64,000 nt of DNA from Megaustenia siamemsis (GCA_032433765.1 JAVIAB010000051.1:50050530-50114529); one strand, 5' to 3'; shown: positions 1-12,004, counted from the stretch's first letter. Notes: generated by a model from the letters alone, not told the origin. Translations and numbers: made by a program.

Positions 1-99
1 TGATTCGTCTATGTTTTTATATTTGAAAAGTAATAGACTTAATTACAAAAACTAAGCTCATGATTGTCAAACCATATGTGTTATCCACCCCAACGTATT

Positions 100-575
100 C
101 ATACGAGAGCTGGATAACATCTAAAGAAATATAAAAACAAAATCGATGCATTTGAAACAAACAGGAAAATACTTCGTATATATTGGGATGAATTAAAGAC
201 TAATACAGAAATATGAGAAATGACGAGGCCTCCAAAATTATCATCTATAATCATTAAAAAGAAGGTGGTCATATGTTGGTCACGTAATGAGAAGAGTCGA
301 CAAGATAATTTCAAAGCAAGCCAATGGCAATCAGAGGGTAAAAGAAAAAAAATTGGCTGACTCAGAGAAACACTAAAAAATAACTCTGTGACAAGATGCA
401 ATAACAGCTGGCGCCATCTTCCTCGCCAAGACTGAACAATTGACGCAGAATGGAGATTCTTGGCAAGATATAATGTGGGTCCTGTGCAAGGTCTGACGTT
501 TGATAACAAAGATAGTTGAACACAGAGTGTAGAATTTCTGCCTTATGTGCCCAGTTGGTTCGAAAGGACACTAGA
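100..575 (+). mobile_element. Decayed LINE 3' fragment (family I)
   Basis: Broken plus-strand remains of a non-LTR retrotransposon C-terminus. Translation with frame changes gives a line of the type PPKLSSIIIKKK, then a Lys/Arg-rich stretch from 'QWQSEGKRKK', which fits the RT C-terminal tail ('GHVMRR...GKRKRGRP') of many animal LINEs. Stops and frame shifts interrupt it every 20-40 codons. A second decayed copy at 6960-7330 shares the block reading approximately CATATGTTGGTCA. Family assignment rests on this short similarity and is tentative. Confidence 0.45.
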
Positions 576-1445
576 TCAATAAATAAATAAATATAATAGA
601 ATTATTATACTCGATATGCAGAGACCTGACGCCACGAAGCTGTGAGAGATAATAAAACTAACATTGCAGTTCAGAATAGTAGGGAAAACTAAACAAAGAA
701 GCATATCAGTTTTTAATATGCATTTTTATCGTATGTTTAAGAATATGTTTCAGTCTGGTCATTCATCATCATCATCATTAAATACCGGATCTGCTGGCGT
801 AGGCGCTCATGGCTAACAACAACTTTCGATCTCGACAGTTATTTATCATTTCTATTGTTGACCTTCTGCCAAGCCATTCTCTTAAGCTGTATGGTATCTT
901 TTCTCTTTGCTTACCTCTATCTCTTCGTAAATTTTCCCAGTTGTTACAATATATTCCAGGTGTTTGGTTCTCAGTACATAGCCAAAAAATGATGATTGTT
1001 TCTTCCTAATATTTGAAATTAGCTCTCGATTTGATTTGACCTCTTTCAGAACATTTTCATTACTCTTCTTAGCTGTCCATAGTATTCTCAATATTCTTCT
1101 GTAAAACCACATTTCTACAGTCTCCAGTGATTTTCTTGTGTGTTGTCCTATTGTCCATGATTCACATCCATATGTTAAGACTGGCTCTACATAATATTTA
1201 AGAACTCATTTTCTTGTTTCTGTTGTCAAAAATGGATTGCGTAGTATCTTCCTCATTTTTTGGAAAGCTGCTTTTGCCTGAGCCATTCTGCATCTCACCT
1301 CTTTTGTACATCTTCCGTCTGAGGTTAACAAAGTTCCCAAATATTTAAATTCATTTACCTGTTTTAATATTGTTCCACTTGTCTTTATTTTGCACTGAGG
1401 TGATGTCTTTTTCTTTGTTGTTACCATTACCTCTGACTTTTTTCT

Positions 1446-1684
1446 CAGTGGTTAGTGAACTGGACTACCACGGACAAGGGGTAGGGTTTGATCCCAACCG
1501 ACGGCTTCCGGGTTCACCCAGCCTTAAATGGGTACCTGATTTTTTTCTGGGAAAGTAAAACAGCACGGGCGTAATACTGACCACATTACCCCAAAAATCA
1601 TGTGCTGAAGGTCTGTAAATTATAGGGTCACTAACACCATATTTCCCTATACGCCACTTGGCGTGACGGAGGTACTTTACTTTT
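1446..1684 (+). mobile_element. tRNA-derived SINE (SINE1), 5'-truncated unit of a tandem dimer
   Basis: This starts inside the A box (CTCAGTGGTTAG) and lacks the first ~14 bases of the tRNA-like head. A B-box-like GTTTGATCCC (one change from GTTCGATCCC), the central GGGTTCACCCAGCC block and the tail ACACCATATTTCCC...TACTTTACTTTT follow. It is joined directly to a complete second copy, and the pair interrupts LINE A. SINE1 depends on LINE enzymes in trans; the partner LINE is not identified. Confidence 0.88.
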
Positions 1685-1937
1685 GGGAGCCGCGATAGCT
1701 CAGGGGTTAGTGAACTGGACTACCACGGACAAGGGGTAGGGTTCGATCCCAACCGACGGCTTCCGGGTTCACCCATCCTTAAATGGGTACCGGATTTTTT
1801 TCTGGGAAAGTAAAGCAGCACGTGCGTAATACTGACCACATTACCCCAAAAATCATGTGCTGAAGGTCTGTAAAATATAGGGTCACTAACACCATATTTC
1901 CCTATACGCCACTTGGCGTGACGGGGGTACTTTACCT
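1685..1937 (+). mobile_element. tRNA-derived SINE (SINE1), full-length second unit
   Basis: About 253 bp. The head starts GGGAGCCGCGATAGCTCAG. The A box TAGCTCAGGGG (1696-1706) and B box GGTTCGATCCC (1739-1750) match the internal RNA polymerase III promoter consensus, the first with one change. The body has the GGGTTCACCCA block and a TGGCGTGACGGGGGTACTTTAC tail. It is nearly identical to the truncated unit just upstream and to copies at 45762 and 55882, which suggests recent activity of the family. The tRNA-like head is part of the SINE, not a tRNA gene. Confidence 0.92.
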
Positions 1938-3879
1938 TTTTTACCTTTATTTTTGCTTTTTTTCACTATAATGTCCAACATTTCTTGTAACTTATTTTTA
2001 CTCGTAGCGATTAAGACTGTATCATCAGCATAACTTAGATTATTTATATTATGACCTCCAATTGTTATGCCATGCATGCCTCTTATGGATCTTAAATTAA
2101 TCTCATTATTAATAATTAAACAAATCTGGTGACAGCACACAACCTTGTCTAACACCCTGTTTTATTTGTTGAAACATTCCCAATTGGTTTACAGTTCTTA
2201 TGGCCGCTGTTTTTTGCCAGTATATGTTCTTTATTATTCTTAGATCTTTGCTGTCTACGTTTATGCTTTCTAAAATGTTGATTATTTCTTGGTGCTTTAC
2301 TTTGTCAAATGCTTTGCTATAATCTATGAAACATAGGTATAGATCTGTTTTCACCTCTATGGCTCTTTCTACTAAAGATCTTATGATAATTATGGCATTG
2401 CTCGTTCCTTTCCCTCCAACAAAACCACACTGTTCATCGCTAATTTCTGGACTGATCTTGTGTCAATCTCTTCGCATGATGATTCTTAGTAATATCTTAG
2501 TCATATGACTCATAAGGCTTATTGTGCGATAATCATCGCATTCAAATGCACCAGATTTCTTTGGTAGGGCTATGAATATTGATTTGAGCAGTTCGTCTGG
2601 TATATATCCGATGTTGTATATATAATTTAATAGTTTTTGTTATTATTTCTATTCCAAAATCACACATGGCTTCAATCTCTTCTTTAGTTATATTATCTGG
2701 TCCAGGATCTTTGCCTGCTTTCATATTGCGCAAGGCGTCTTCCACTTCTTTTCTGAGTATTTCTGGACCTTCTCCATTATCATTAATATTTATTTCTGTT
2801 CGTTCATCATTATAAAGATCTTTAATGTATTCTGTACATCGTTCCCTTATGCTTTCTTGTTCAATCAACAGTTCTCCTTCCTTAGATCTTAAACATCCAG
2901 TTTTTGATTGCGTTTTTCTTCCTGTTAATTATTCAATTTGTTTGTATATAGCTTTAGCATCCCCTTTTTGTTGCATTTCAATCTTCTTGCATCTCTCTTT
3001 TAGCAATGCTTCTTTTGCTTCATTGCATTTTATTACAATTTCTTTATTTAATCTCTTATACTCATTTTTATTTTCTTTATTTCTTCTTCTTGTATCCATT
3101 AGCTGTAAAATGTCATCTGTCATCCATTTCTTTCTTGAATTTGTCCTCACTGGTGGTATGAACTCTTTTGATGTTTGTTGCATTTATTCTTTTCGCATTT
3201 CCCACTGTTCATCGATGCTTTGTAATTTCTCTATTGCATTGTACCGGTTCTGAATTGTGATTTTATATTTGTCTTGCAGCTTCTTGACTGATTTGAGTAA
3301 GTTTTTATTTAACTTGATTTTAACTGAGGCTCGTTTTGTTGTTTTTAATTTTACTCTAAGCTTTCCCACAACTGGTACATGATCACTATTGCATTCTGCC
3401 CCTGGTCTAGTTTTCACACACACCAGACTGTTTCTAAATCTATTGCTTATCATTATGTAATCAATTTGATTACGTGCTTTGTCTCCTGGGCTTTTCCAAG
3501 TCCACAGACGTCTTGGAAGTTGCTTAAACCAGGTGTTTTCTATCATCGTGTTGTGTGTTCTTGCCCAGTCAATAAGATTCTCACCTCTTTCATTCCCCTC
3601 GCTAAGCCATAATGACCAACTACTGCTTCAACTCTTTCCTTTCCCACTTTTGCGTTAAAATTTCATAGAACTACGGTGTTTTCATGTGGTAGTCTGGTCA
3701 TTACTTTTATCATAAAAATGACAAACGCATCGCGCACCAACTATATCGTTCTTTTTTTTTCTTCGCTTGTAAATACTGCTTGTATCATGAGGTGTTGCAG
3801 TTAGGGCGTGACTTCAGCTCTAGCCATTGTTCTAGTTGTGTAGCTTGAGTTGTCAATTCACATTGATGTAGAGACTGTC

Positions 3880-3883
<4 letters not shown>

Positions 3884-3951
<68 letters not shown>
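3884..3951. repeat. (TA)n microsatellite
   Basis: About 60 bases of uninterrupted TA repeats directly abut the 3' tail of the LINE A fragment at 3952. The adjacency fits insertion into TA-rich DNA. Confidence 0.97.
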
Positions 3952-3953
<2 letters not shown>

Positions 3954-4358
3954 TCACCATCATCATCAAGTACCGTGCCACCTGGCGTAGGTAATCATGT
4001 CTCTCATCAACTTTCGATCTCGACAGTTATTTACCATTTCTGTTTTTGACCTTCTATCAAGCCTTTCTCTTAAGCTGTCTGGTATCTATTCTCTTTGCTT
4101 ACCTCTATCTCTTCGTAAATTTTCCCAGTTGTTACAATATTTTCCAGGTTCTCATTACATGGCCAAAAAATCATGATTGTTTCTTCCTAATTTTGGAATT
4201 AGCTCTCCTCTAGCTTTGGTCTCTTTCAGAACGATTTCATTATTCTTCACAGCTATCCATGGTATTATCAACATTCTTCTGTAAAACCACATTTCTACAG
4301 CTTGCAGTGATTTTCTTGTCTGTTGTCCTAGTGTCCATGATTCACATCCATATGTTAA
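3952..4358 (-). mobile_element. LINE A 3' fragment
   Basis: A minus-strand copy of the last ~400 bp of family A. It runs from a CATCATCAT tail through AAGTACCG and the region encoding the basic C-terminal domain to the sequence for 'YGCESW' (CCATATGTTAA). It is 5'-truncated exactly where the 16-bp minisatellite begins. Several frameshifts leave no usable reading frame. Confidence 0.88.
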
Positions 4359-4690
4359 AATATGTAGGCTAGTGTGGGTGTAGGCTGGCGTGGGTGTAGG
4401 CTAGCGTGGGTGTAGGTTGGCGTGAGTGTAGACTGGCGTGGGTGTAGGCTGGCGTGCTTGTAGGCTGGTGTGGGTGTAGGCTGGCGTGGGTATAGGCTAG
4501 CGTGAGTGTAGGCTTGCGTGTGTGTAGGCTAGCGTGGGTGTAGGTTGCTGTGAGTGTAGGCTGGCGTGGGTGTAGGCTAGCATGTGTGTAGCTTGGTGTG
4601 GGTGTAGGCTGTTTGCGTAGGCTGGCGTTAGTGTAAGCTGCTGTGAGTGTAGACTGGTGTGGGTGTAGGCTGACATAGCTGCAGCGGTCG
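4359..4690. repeat. 16-bp minisatellite (TGTAGGCTGGCGTGGG)
   Basis: About 20 variant copies of a G-rich 16-mer in tandem. Units differ by single bases and by an occasional short gap near 4608. Translations in any frame are simple repeats and are not taken as genes. It abuts the 5' break of the LINE A fragment. Confidence 0.92.
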
Positions 4691-5594
4691 TTTGGGCTCT
4701 CAAACTAGCAAACCCCGACTAGGGCATTCATTGTGGCATGGGTGCTTGAGAAAATCCGTTAACGTCACATGAAAGTCAAGATGATAAATCATGACATCAG
4801 CAACATATTTTTAGAATCACACTCCACATCAAACATGTAGAAAGACATAAATAGCATGTTTCATTCGTCATGTGTAATGGGAGCTAACATTGAGTGGCTT
4901 AAAAGTCGACGTTTTCGTTTCCAGAAAGATCAAAAAGCTGATGGATAGAAAGTATAACAGAAACCCTGCAGCGGCGCTAGCAAACAACTGCCAGTACAAC
5001 TTTCTTGTCTCAAGATATACAAATACAGCTCGCCTCATTGCTTTACGATATGTGCGATAATAAGCGATACGATAAGAAAATATAGTCCCACGCATAAATA
5101 AATGTATGCTATAATAAGATTTTCAGACCGACGGTAGGGTCATATAAAAGAAATAAAGATCTGGAACTTAAACATAACGCAGTAAAAGATGAATTCTAAA
5201 TATTTATACGCCCTTTGTTTACGAGCAGGTTCAGTGAACTAGTTTGTTTTAAATATGCGAATAGGTAAAGAAAAAATATAAAGTTAGCACATCTGAAAGG
5301 GGAAGGGAACGGAGAGGGAAAAGCGTAGGTGTAATGGTAATACATTTTTCATAATTTGAAAGTAAGATTACATTACTGTCCTTTTTTTTCAAAGGGATTT
5401 CATGATAATGTATATTTGAATATATTATTGTTAGTGACTCTGCTGTTTTTTTTTTTTTTTTTTTTGGTAGCCTGCTTTAGTCTTCATTTTGAACAAGTAG
5501 GATTAATAAACATTTGTTAGAAAGCTTTTACTCCTTCACAACTGCTGTTGCATAAAAAAAAATAGTTTTATAAAGTAGTTACAAGGAAATCATT
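4691..5594. other. Non-coding AT-rich spacer
   Basis: No supported gene. A poly-T run lies at about 5441-5466, and an AAAAAAAAA run sits just before the 57-bp array. The small open frames here have no recognisable motif. Confidence 0.6.
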
Positions 5595-6343
5595 GCGGCA
5601 TGTGTTATATTACAGAAGTCTAACAGGTGTCTTTATAAGGCTGGAGATAAAAGAGCATGTGTTATATTACAGAAGTCTAATAGGTGTCTTTATAAGGCTG
5701 GAGATAAAAGAGCATGTGTTATATTACAGAAGTCTAACAGGTGTCTTTATAAGGCTGGAGATAAAAGAGTATGTGTTATATTACAGAAGTCTAACAGGTG
5801 TCTTTATAAGGCTGGAGATAAAAGAGTATGTGTTATATTACAGAAGTCTAACATGTGTCTTTATAAGGCTGGAGATAAAAGAGTATGTGTTATATTACAG
5901 AAGTCTAACAGGTGTCTTTATAAGGCTGGAGATAAAAGAGTATGTGTTATATTACAGAAGTCTAACAGGTGTCTTTATAAGGCTGGAGATAAAAGAGTAT
6001 GTGTTATATTACAGAAGTCTAACAGGTGTCTTTATAAGGCTGGAGATAAAAGAGCATGTGTTATATTACAGAAGTCTAACAGATGTCTTTATAAGGCTGG
6101 AGATAAAAGAGCATGTGTTATATTACAGAAGTCTAACAGGTGTCTTTATAAGGCTGGAGATAAAAGAGTATGTGTTATATTACAGAAGTCTAACAGGTGT
6201 CTTTATAAGGCTGGAGATAAAAGAGTATGTGTTATATTACAGAAGTCTAACAGGTGTCTTTATAAGGCTGGAGATAAAAGAGCATGTGTTATATTACAGA
6301 AGTCTAACAGGTGTCTTTATAAGGCTGGAGATAAAAGAGTAAA
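5595..6343. repeat. 57-bp minisatellite, subtype 1 (about 13 units)
   Basis: The tandem unit begins CATGTGTTATATTACAGAAG and ends GGCTGGAGATAAAAGAG. Units are over 95% alike; variation is mostly GCATG/GTATG. Because 57 is divisible by three, a 249-codon frame stays open through the array (19-residue unit VLYYRSLTGVFIRLEIKEH). A second frame is open as well, so openness follows from unit length and is not evidence of a gene. Confidence 0.95.
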
Positions 6344-6599
6344 AAAAAAGTAAAGTACCCCCATCACGCCAATTGGAGTATAAGAAATATGTTGTCAGTG
6401 ACCATAACTTTTATAGACCTTCGGCGCATGATTTTTGGAGTAATGTGGTCGGTATTACGTCCGTGCTGCTTTACTTTCCCAGAAAAAAAATCCGGTACCC
6501 AATAAAGGCTGGGTGAACGGAAGCCGTCGGTTGGGATCGAGCCCTACTTCTTGTCCTTTGTAGTCCAGTTCACTAACCACTGAGCTATCGCGGCTCGCG
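6344..6599 (-). mobile_element. SINE1 inserted in the 57-bp minisatellite
   Basis: A complete minus-strand SINE1. The poly-A-like AAAAAAAAAGTAAAGTACCCC at the left is the reverse of its tail. The B box (GGCTCGATCCC, one change) and A box (TAGCTCAGTGG) lie near the right end, followed by the start CGAGCCGCGA. GGAGATAAAAGAG flanks both sides. This could be a 13-bp target-site duplication, but the repeat unit itself contains that string, so the duplication is not provable. Confidence 0.9.
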
Positions 6600-6893
6600 G
6601 GAGATAAAAGAGCATGTATTATATTACTGATGTCTGACAGATGCTACTATAAGGCTGGAGATAAAAGAGCATGTGTTATATTACTGATGTCTAACAGATG
6701 CTTCTATAAGGCTGGAGATAAAAGAGCATGTGTTATATCACTGATGTCTGACATATGTTTCTATAAGGCTGGAGATAAAAGAGCATGTGTTATATTACTG
6801 ATGTCTGACAGATGTTTCTATAGGACTGGAGATAAAAGAGCATGTGTTGTATTACTGATGTCTGACTGATGTTTCTATAGGGCTGGAGATAAA
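6599..6893. repeat. 57-bp minisatellite, subtype 2 (about 5 units)
   Basis: Same 57-bp unit as left of the SINE but with fixed differences (TTACTGATGTCTGACAGATG instead of TTACAGAAGTCTAACAGGTG), and more divergent between units. Subtype 1 ends and subtype 2 starts exactly at the SINE. Confidence 0.9.
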
Positions 6894-6959
6894 AGACTGC
6901 ACTCCCAGTCAGTCAAAAACAGGTGCTCAGGACAACAGTTACTATTTTGCTGTCATTAA

Positions 6960-7330
6960 AGAAATATCAATTTGATTCTGTAGTGGGTCTAAAAATATCT
7001 ATAGTCAAGAAAAGAAGGTGAACCATATGTTGGTCATATAATTAGAAGAGAAACAAGAGAATCTCAAAGCAGGCCCTTAAACAGGAACCAGAATGGAAAG
7101 GAAGATGATGCCGGTTAAGGGAAACACTAAGAAGAACAACGAGGCACCAAGCAACAACAGTAGACACCGGCTTCCTCGTTGAGATTGAGCGACTCACTCA
7201 GAACAGGGACAAATGGTGAGATTTAATGACGGTCCTGAGCATGGTTTTGATAACAAAGTTCGTCGGATCTTTAGAGACATTCTGTCGCATGTGTCGCCTT
7301 CGACTCGAACTGACTATAGATAGAGACACA
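6960..7330 (+). mobile_element. Decayed LINE 3' fragment (family I)
   Basis: Frame-broken C-terminal remains with KKKVNHMLV, then KGNTKKNNEAPSNNS-like and FLVEIERLTQNRDKW lines, as in the end of animal LINE RT proteins ('...DRDKWR'). It shares short blocks with 100-575, including TTTGATAACAAAG near the end. Confidence 0.45.
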
Positions 7331-8285
7331 TAGTGGGTTCAATACAGGCCCGCCTTATTTTATAAAGGCTAGTTTTACTTATCCTACACTTCATCACATA
7401 TTTCATCAATATATAACATCAAAATGTAATTTACTAAATGTCATGTCGCACTATTTTTCATTTAATCATTATTTTCTTATTATAGCTATAATTTATATAC
7501 TTATATAAAGTATATATATATATATATATAATTATAATTTTACGGTTGATTGCTTTGACAACAAGAACAAGCAAACATGCAATCAATCAAAGTATGTCAT
7601 TGTTTATTACGACTGCTTTCATATAAGACAAACCTAACATGTCGGCCATGCTTTCATACAAAAACAGAATAATTTAAGGCTTTGTCCTAGATTCAATGCT
7701 TACATCCTATCACATTAATAATAATATTTAGAGAACACACATTCTATTAAGAGCTATTTAAACAATATTCTGATGTTATTATGTGCTTCCATTCCCACAT
7801 TTAGCAGTGTCAAAACAGCGCTTTAAAAAAATCGTTTGAGAGTCATAAAATGATCTCAGAAATAGACTAGTGTAGTTTCCGGTAGGGCCAAAATTATTAT
7901 TTTTTTTTCAACAGGGAGTGAAATAATAACAATAACCTGTAAAGCTGTCACGATAACTGCACTAGTCACGTGATCTTTATTTGAAAATATTAAAACGATT
8001 CTCTAAACTAGCGTTGGTCGATTCACTCATTCTTTTGTGAATCTACGTTTTCCTTTTAATTTTATTGTTAACATATTTTATTGTACTGTTTTGCGCACCT
8101 TTCTGTTCAGTAAATGACTTTATCAGGCTTTCAATTCTGAAATGTTTCTCTAGCATTGTTCATCAGTTTAAAATGATCAAATAATCAAATTCACAAATAA
8201 TGTAACTGTCACTTGTCATAATCATAACTTTCACTACAGATTCTCTGAACTCCATATTTATGAATACTTCTAGTTTTTCTATACC
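7331..8285. other. Non-coding AT-rich DNA
   Basis: No supported gene or repeat family. A short (TA)n tract lies at about 7508-7530. Confidence 0.6.
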
Positions 8286-8449
8286 TGTTTATGATCCATC
8301 TGTGAAACAGTACAATAGTCTAAAGAAGATAATTATGGAGTGCATAGTTTCAGGTAAACGAGAGAGGGGAAGACCTAGAAAAGATGGCTGAGAGATGTCA
8401 CTACGAGCTGCAGTTGACACGGGAGTCTAATTCCAAAATGAACAAGCTA

Positions 8450-8482
<33 letters not shown>
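8286..8482 (+). mobile_element. LINE 3' end with (GAT)n tail
   Basis: A short translated segment, MECIVSGKRERGRPRKDG, is the basic GKR-x-RGRPRK signature near the C-terminus of RTE-like LINE proteins. About 60 bases later comes a GATGATGAT run (8451-8482), the usual tail of such elements. It is too short to name the family. Confidence 0.55.
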
Positions 8483-8483
<1 letters not shown>

Positions 8484-10689
8484 GTCGTTAACAAACGAGA
8501 GTACAAACATCGTAGGTACAGCAGAAGTTCAGAAGCCCGACCTATTATAATTATCTCTCTTAGCGGAATGGGATGAGAGAGTTAACCCTCGTTTTATTCT
8601 TCCACTTAGTAGCTCAATACGTGCTGACAATTATCTTTTTTTTCCTTTAAACAAGAACGTACCAGCACACAGAGAAAAGAATTCCTTCTTTGTCCCACAG
8701 TGATAATGTGTGTAACACAAATCAAAGAATTGATCGGGGACTAGAAAAAAAGTGTTTGTGGTTTTCCTTGTGTTCTCTCGCTCAACCCTGAACTGAAATC
8801 ATCAGGAATACCCTCCCTACACAAACGAAATGTGTTAGCCAGCATAAAAACATCAATTTAGGAAATAAAAGAAAGCATTAAAAATAATTTGATGGATATG
8901 ATCAATGCTTTCAAATATTTAGATGTTAAAATTTTTTTAGCTAGCAGAGTTTAGTAGAAACTGTTCAGAAAATGCACCAAACAGTCGCTTTATAATTGTA
9001 TGTAGCGGTGTCACGAGATAGTTTGTTCTACTGTAGACAAAGCTGACATTTACAGACAAATAACTTCTGTCAAAGCCTTACGGGAACTGCCAGTCTGCAT
9101 TGGCTGCGAGAAATGCTAATACAGGTGATGGAGCGGATATGGGGATGGTCCTACTGCAATGAAACTGATTTCATTAATAGAACAGAATACTATTATAATT
9201 AATTAGTGTAATATGATATGAGATATGGTGATAAGATATCACATTTTCATTGTCGAATAACTCAATGAGAGAGATAATCGCGTCGCAGAGAAAACAATGT
9301 TGATTAGATTATATAGTGTTATTAGATTAGGGTAAAATTAGGGAAGGTAATCAAACTAGCATAAGAGGAACACAGTACGTGCATTAGAGTAATTTTGTGG
9401 AAATGAATAAGGTGTTTCGTAGAAATCTATAGCACTGGATAAAAGCACTCGTGTTTTGTGATGAAAGTTAGATACTGTAGGAAAATATGACTAGAACTGA
9501 GTTAAAAAGCGAAAAAAGAGTGGCGTAGCAAACATTATCATCTTTTGACCCTATGAGAAGTTGGAGATCCACGTGCTGCTTAGACTTGTGGCACTATGTT
9601 AAGAATGGACATGGATCGAGCCATTTGGAGAGGTTTTTTTTTATTGCACTTTTAAGCGTGTCGACTACTAGCTACTTTGCAGCAATGAACAAAAATATTT
9701 CTATATACTGATAGCCCAGTGTTGAAATGTTCCTAACACAAAATCTGATGAAAAATTATTTCTAAACATGAAAAAGAACAAAGACGTTCTCTATGTCATA
9801 GCTAGATTTAAGATAAATTAACAAGATTTATAACACGCAACGCCATGGTTGACCAATAGTTGCCGGCTTTGAAACTTGTGTTTCCATCTTTACGGTCAAA
9901 CAACAGCAATGATCAAGATAGAGGACGGAACAGTCAGACCTTCACAAACACGCAAGAGAGCTCTATCATAATCATATTCACTGTGCACATATTCAAGACA
10001 CTATATGATTACCCATAGCTGGCTTAATTAAAAGTTCACTGTATGCACGTACAAACGTAGCTTGTTGGATTAAATCTTAATCGTACTGTATGAGACTCAA
10101 ATAAATCAAACAATGTTTCTCTGAAACTTCCGTAATAAACAAACTAAATATAAATAGTCATTTTCAAAATTGTCAAAATATTTATGGAAGCCAGGATAAT
10201 ACAAAGTATCAGTATCCAAGCTACGGAATGAGCGGTATGAAGTTAGCGCATGGGTGGATTATTTCACTTCAACTGTATATACTATCAGTTGAATACATGC
10301 ACAACATGGACATTGTATTTCAACGCAATTTTTGCTGGTGTGTACAAAGAAGAACCAGACGCACTCTTTCAACTTTCTCTTATCAAGGATAATCGTTATG
10401 TCAAAGTGTATGTGGCGAGACAGCAATGCGAAACAACGAATGTTCTCAAAGTGCAGGACTATTGACAGCGCGATTGAAAAGGCAATTATATTCCCCTAGA
10501 TGTTTTCCTAACTTTGAGCCACGCCCACGTTCTCAACTCAGCAATAAAGTATACATTTTAATGCAATAGTTACTGATTTTGCTAACGTATTAATGTATGC
10601 TTAGATCCAAATGATCATTTAAATAATATGTGTATAGTCTATAATAGCAAACTAAAAGGCAAGCTTAAATAATGTAGGAAAATTGAAAA
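8483..10689. other. Long quiet intergenic stretch
   Basis: About 2.2 kb with no recognised repeat, mobile element or gene. A 71-codon frame at 10250-10465 has no family I recognise and no clear start context or splice signals. This is the largest part of the window that may be plain host DNA. Confidence 0.55.
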
Positions 10690-11815
10690 CAATATTTAGT
10701 TTAGTTTAGTGGACAGATCCTCACTGCGTGTGGGACAAGTATTTACGTTCTCGTATCACTTCCGAGATATACCCTTCAACGTGTGTCAACTAAAGACACA
10801 TGTATTGTGTTTGTTGATAAGTCTTTCTTCGCTTCATGCGTAATGCTCCCGTCTGGCATCTCCTACCTTGACGTGATATTTGTCGTTTGTTCATAATTGC
10901 GGACTAAAGGTAATTTTGAGCTGTTTTTTAGTCCAGTGTCTATGAGATCATTCAGAATGTCTACGCGGTCCATTGACCTTCCGCACTCAACATCAGCCAA
11001 ATTGGCATGTTTGTCAGTACGCTCATTACCTTTTACACCCACGTGCCCTGGTACGAAATCAAAGCAGACCTGTTAAGAATAAACCCCCCCCCCTCCAGAG
11101 ACTCAAACCGATGATATCGAGCACCGCCAGTTGTGACCTTTATGAGTATACTCATTGAGTCACTAGGTTCGTGTTTAGATATTTGTGTCTCAAGCCATAC
11201 AAATGCTTTAGTAACATCCATAATTTCAATATTTAAACTACTTGTAGGCAATGCGAAACCACCAATGTCTTCTTTCACAGTCCTACCTCCAACATAGGCT
11301 GAGAAAGTCCAGGAGGTCCGTACGTGTCGGATGTCAGTCTCAGAAAAGTTCTCGAAAGTCAAGGCCTACATTTCTGTCTCAATGACCAAGAGGTTTTGTT
11401 GTCTACATTATCTGCCCAGTGTGAGGGCGACGATACTCGTACCCATTCTTTCACGGGTTTTATGTCCTCTAATGAACACACCTGCTGAACAACAAGAGGT
11501 TTGTTGTCTACATTATCTGCCCAATGTGAGGGCGACGATACTCGTACCCATTCTTTCACGGGTTTTATGTCCTCTAATGAACACACCTGCTGAACAACAA
11601 GAGGTTTTGTTGTCTACATTATCTGCCCAGTGTGAGGACGACGATACTCGTACCCATTCTTTCACGGGTTTTATGTCCTCCAATGAACACACCTGCTGAA
11701 CAATTTCATTGTCTGTCCCATACTTGACTTTTCTCTGTTTAACCTTCTGCCATGATTTCACATGATTTTTGGGATACGGTGTTAAAATGTCCATGTCACG
11801 AGAACATATGTGTTA
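10690..11815 (-). mobile_element. LINE G, 3' part with RNase H domain
   Basis: The minus strand encodes the end of a non-LTR element carrying RNase H: TTSSLNIEIMDVTKAFVWLE (near 11190-11250, beta-alpha core with the Glu region), DSMSILIKV (near 11140, Asp-containing), then VPGHVGVKGNERTDKHANL (10990-11055), which is the typical C-terminal RNase H block with the last acidic residue. About 60 residues of tail and a short 3' region follow, ending in ACTAAACTAAACT near 10697-10712. Frameshifts are present, and a 106-bp segment is repeated three times at 11385-11705. The upstream part of the same element resumes at about 14100 after nested insertions. Confidence 0.75.
11385..11705. repeat. 106-bp tandem triplication inside LINE G
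   Basis: Three near-identical units containing TACATTATCTGCCCAGTGTG and GTACCCATTCTTTCACGGG. On the minus strand a unit reads SLEDIKPVKEWVRVSS...HWADNVDNK, so LINE G coding sequence has been amplified. At about 106 bp the frame shifts between units, unlike a selected protein repeat. Confidence 0.9.
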
Positions 11816-12004
11816 CTCGATGTCTAGCTATAACGGTTTTCTTAAAGCGGCGAATTCCTTTGATCTTTGCCCATGTAACTATTATTTTGACCCTAATCAA
11901 AATGTTTTACAGTAATCTAGTGCAACGATGACCCATAGGCGTGTCCATAAAATTGTACTTGGTGGCAAGTATACAAATTTTAAATTATATATAGAACTTT
12001 TGTT

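Larger units (their letters stand above)
766..3725 (-). mobile_element. LINE A (RTE-like), long 5'-truncated copy split by a SINE dimer
   Basis: This is the longest copy of family A, reading right to left. Recognisable parts in order are: endonuclease C-terminal part at 3184-3720 (a DFNAKVG-like block, then QIDYIMIS and SDHVPV), linker and pre-RT region at 2542-3183 (AGKDPGPDNI), RT motif A FIDYSKAFDKV near 2310-2340, motif B GVRQGCVLSP near 2130-2165, catalytic YADD near 2015-2035, YLGTLLTSDGR near 1310-1345, and the basic C-terminal domain at 882-1112. The frame is broken many times, so it is a pseudogene. The element ends in a CAT-repeat (GAT on its sense strand) at about 766-778. About 15 bases near YADD are replaced by the SINE pair at 1446-1937. 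The 5' end is lost near 3725 inside the endonuclease domain. Confidence 0.88.

Noticed and set aside
1685..1760. tRNA gene
   Set aside because: The A and B boxes belong to the head of a ~250-bp SINE found in several copies with a common body and tail.
5593..6342. 249-residue repeat protein frame
   Set aside because: The frame is open only because the 57-bp unit is a multiple of three and has no stop; a second frame is open too, and a SINE interrupts the array.
10250..10465. Possible 71-codon host gene or exon
   Set aside because: No recognised domain, splice context or conservation signal can be judged from the sequence alone; kept only as a note in the spacer entry.
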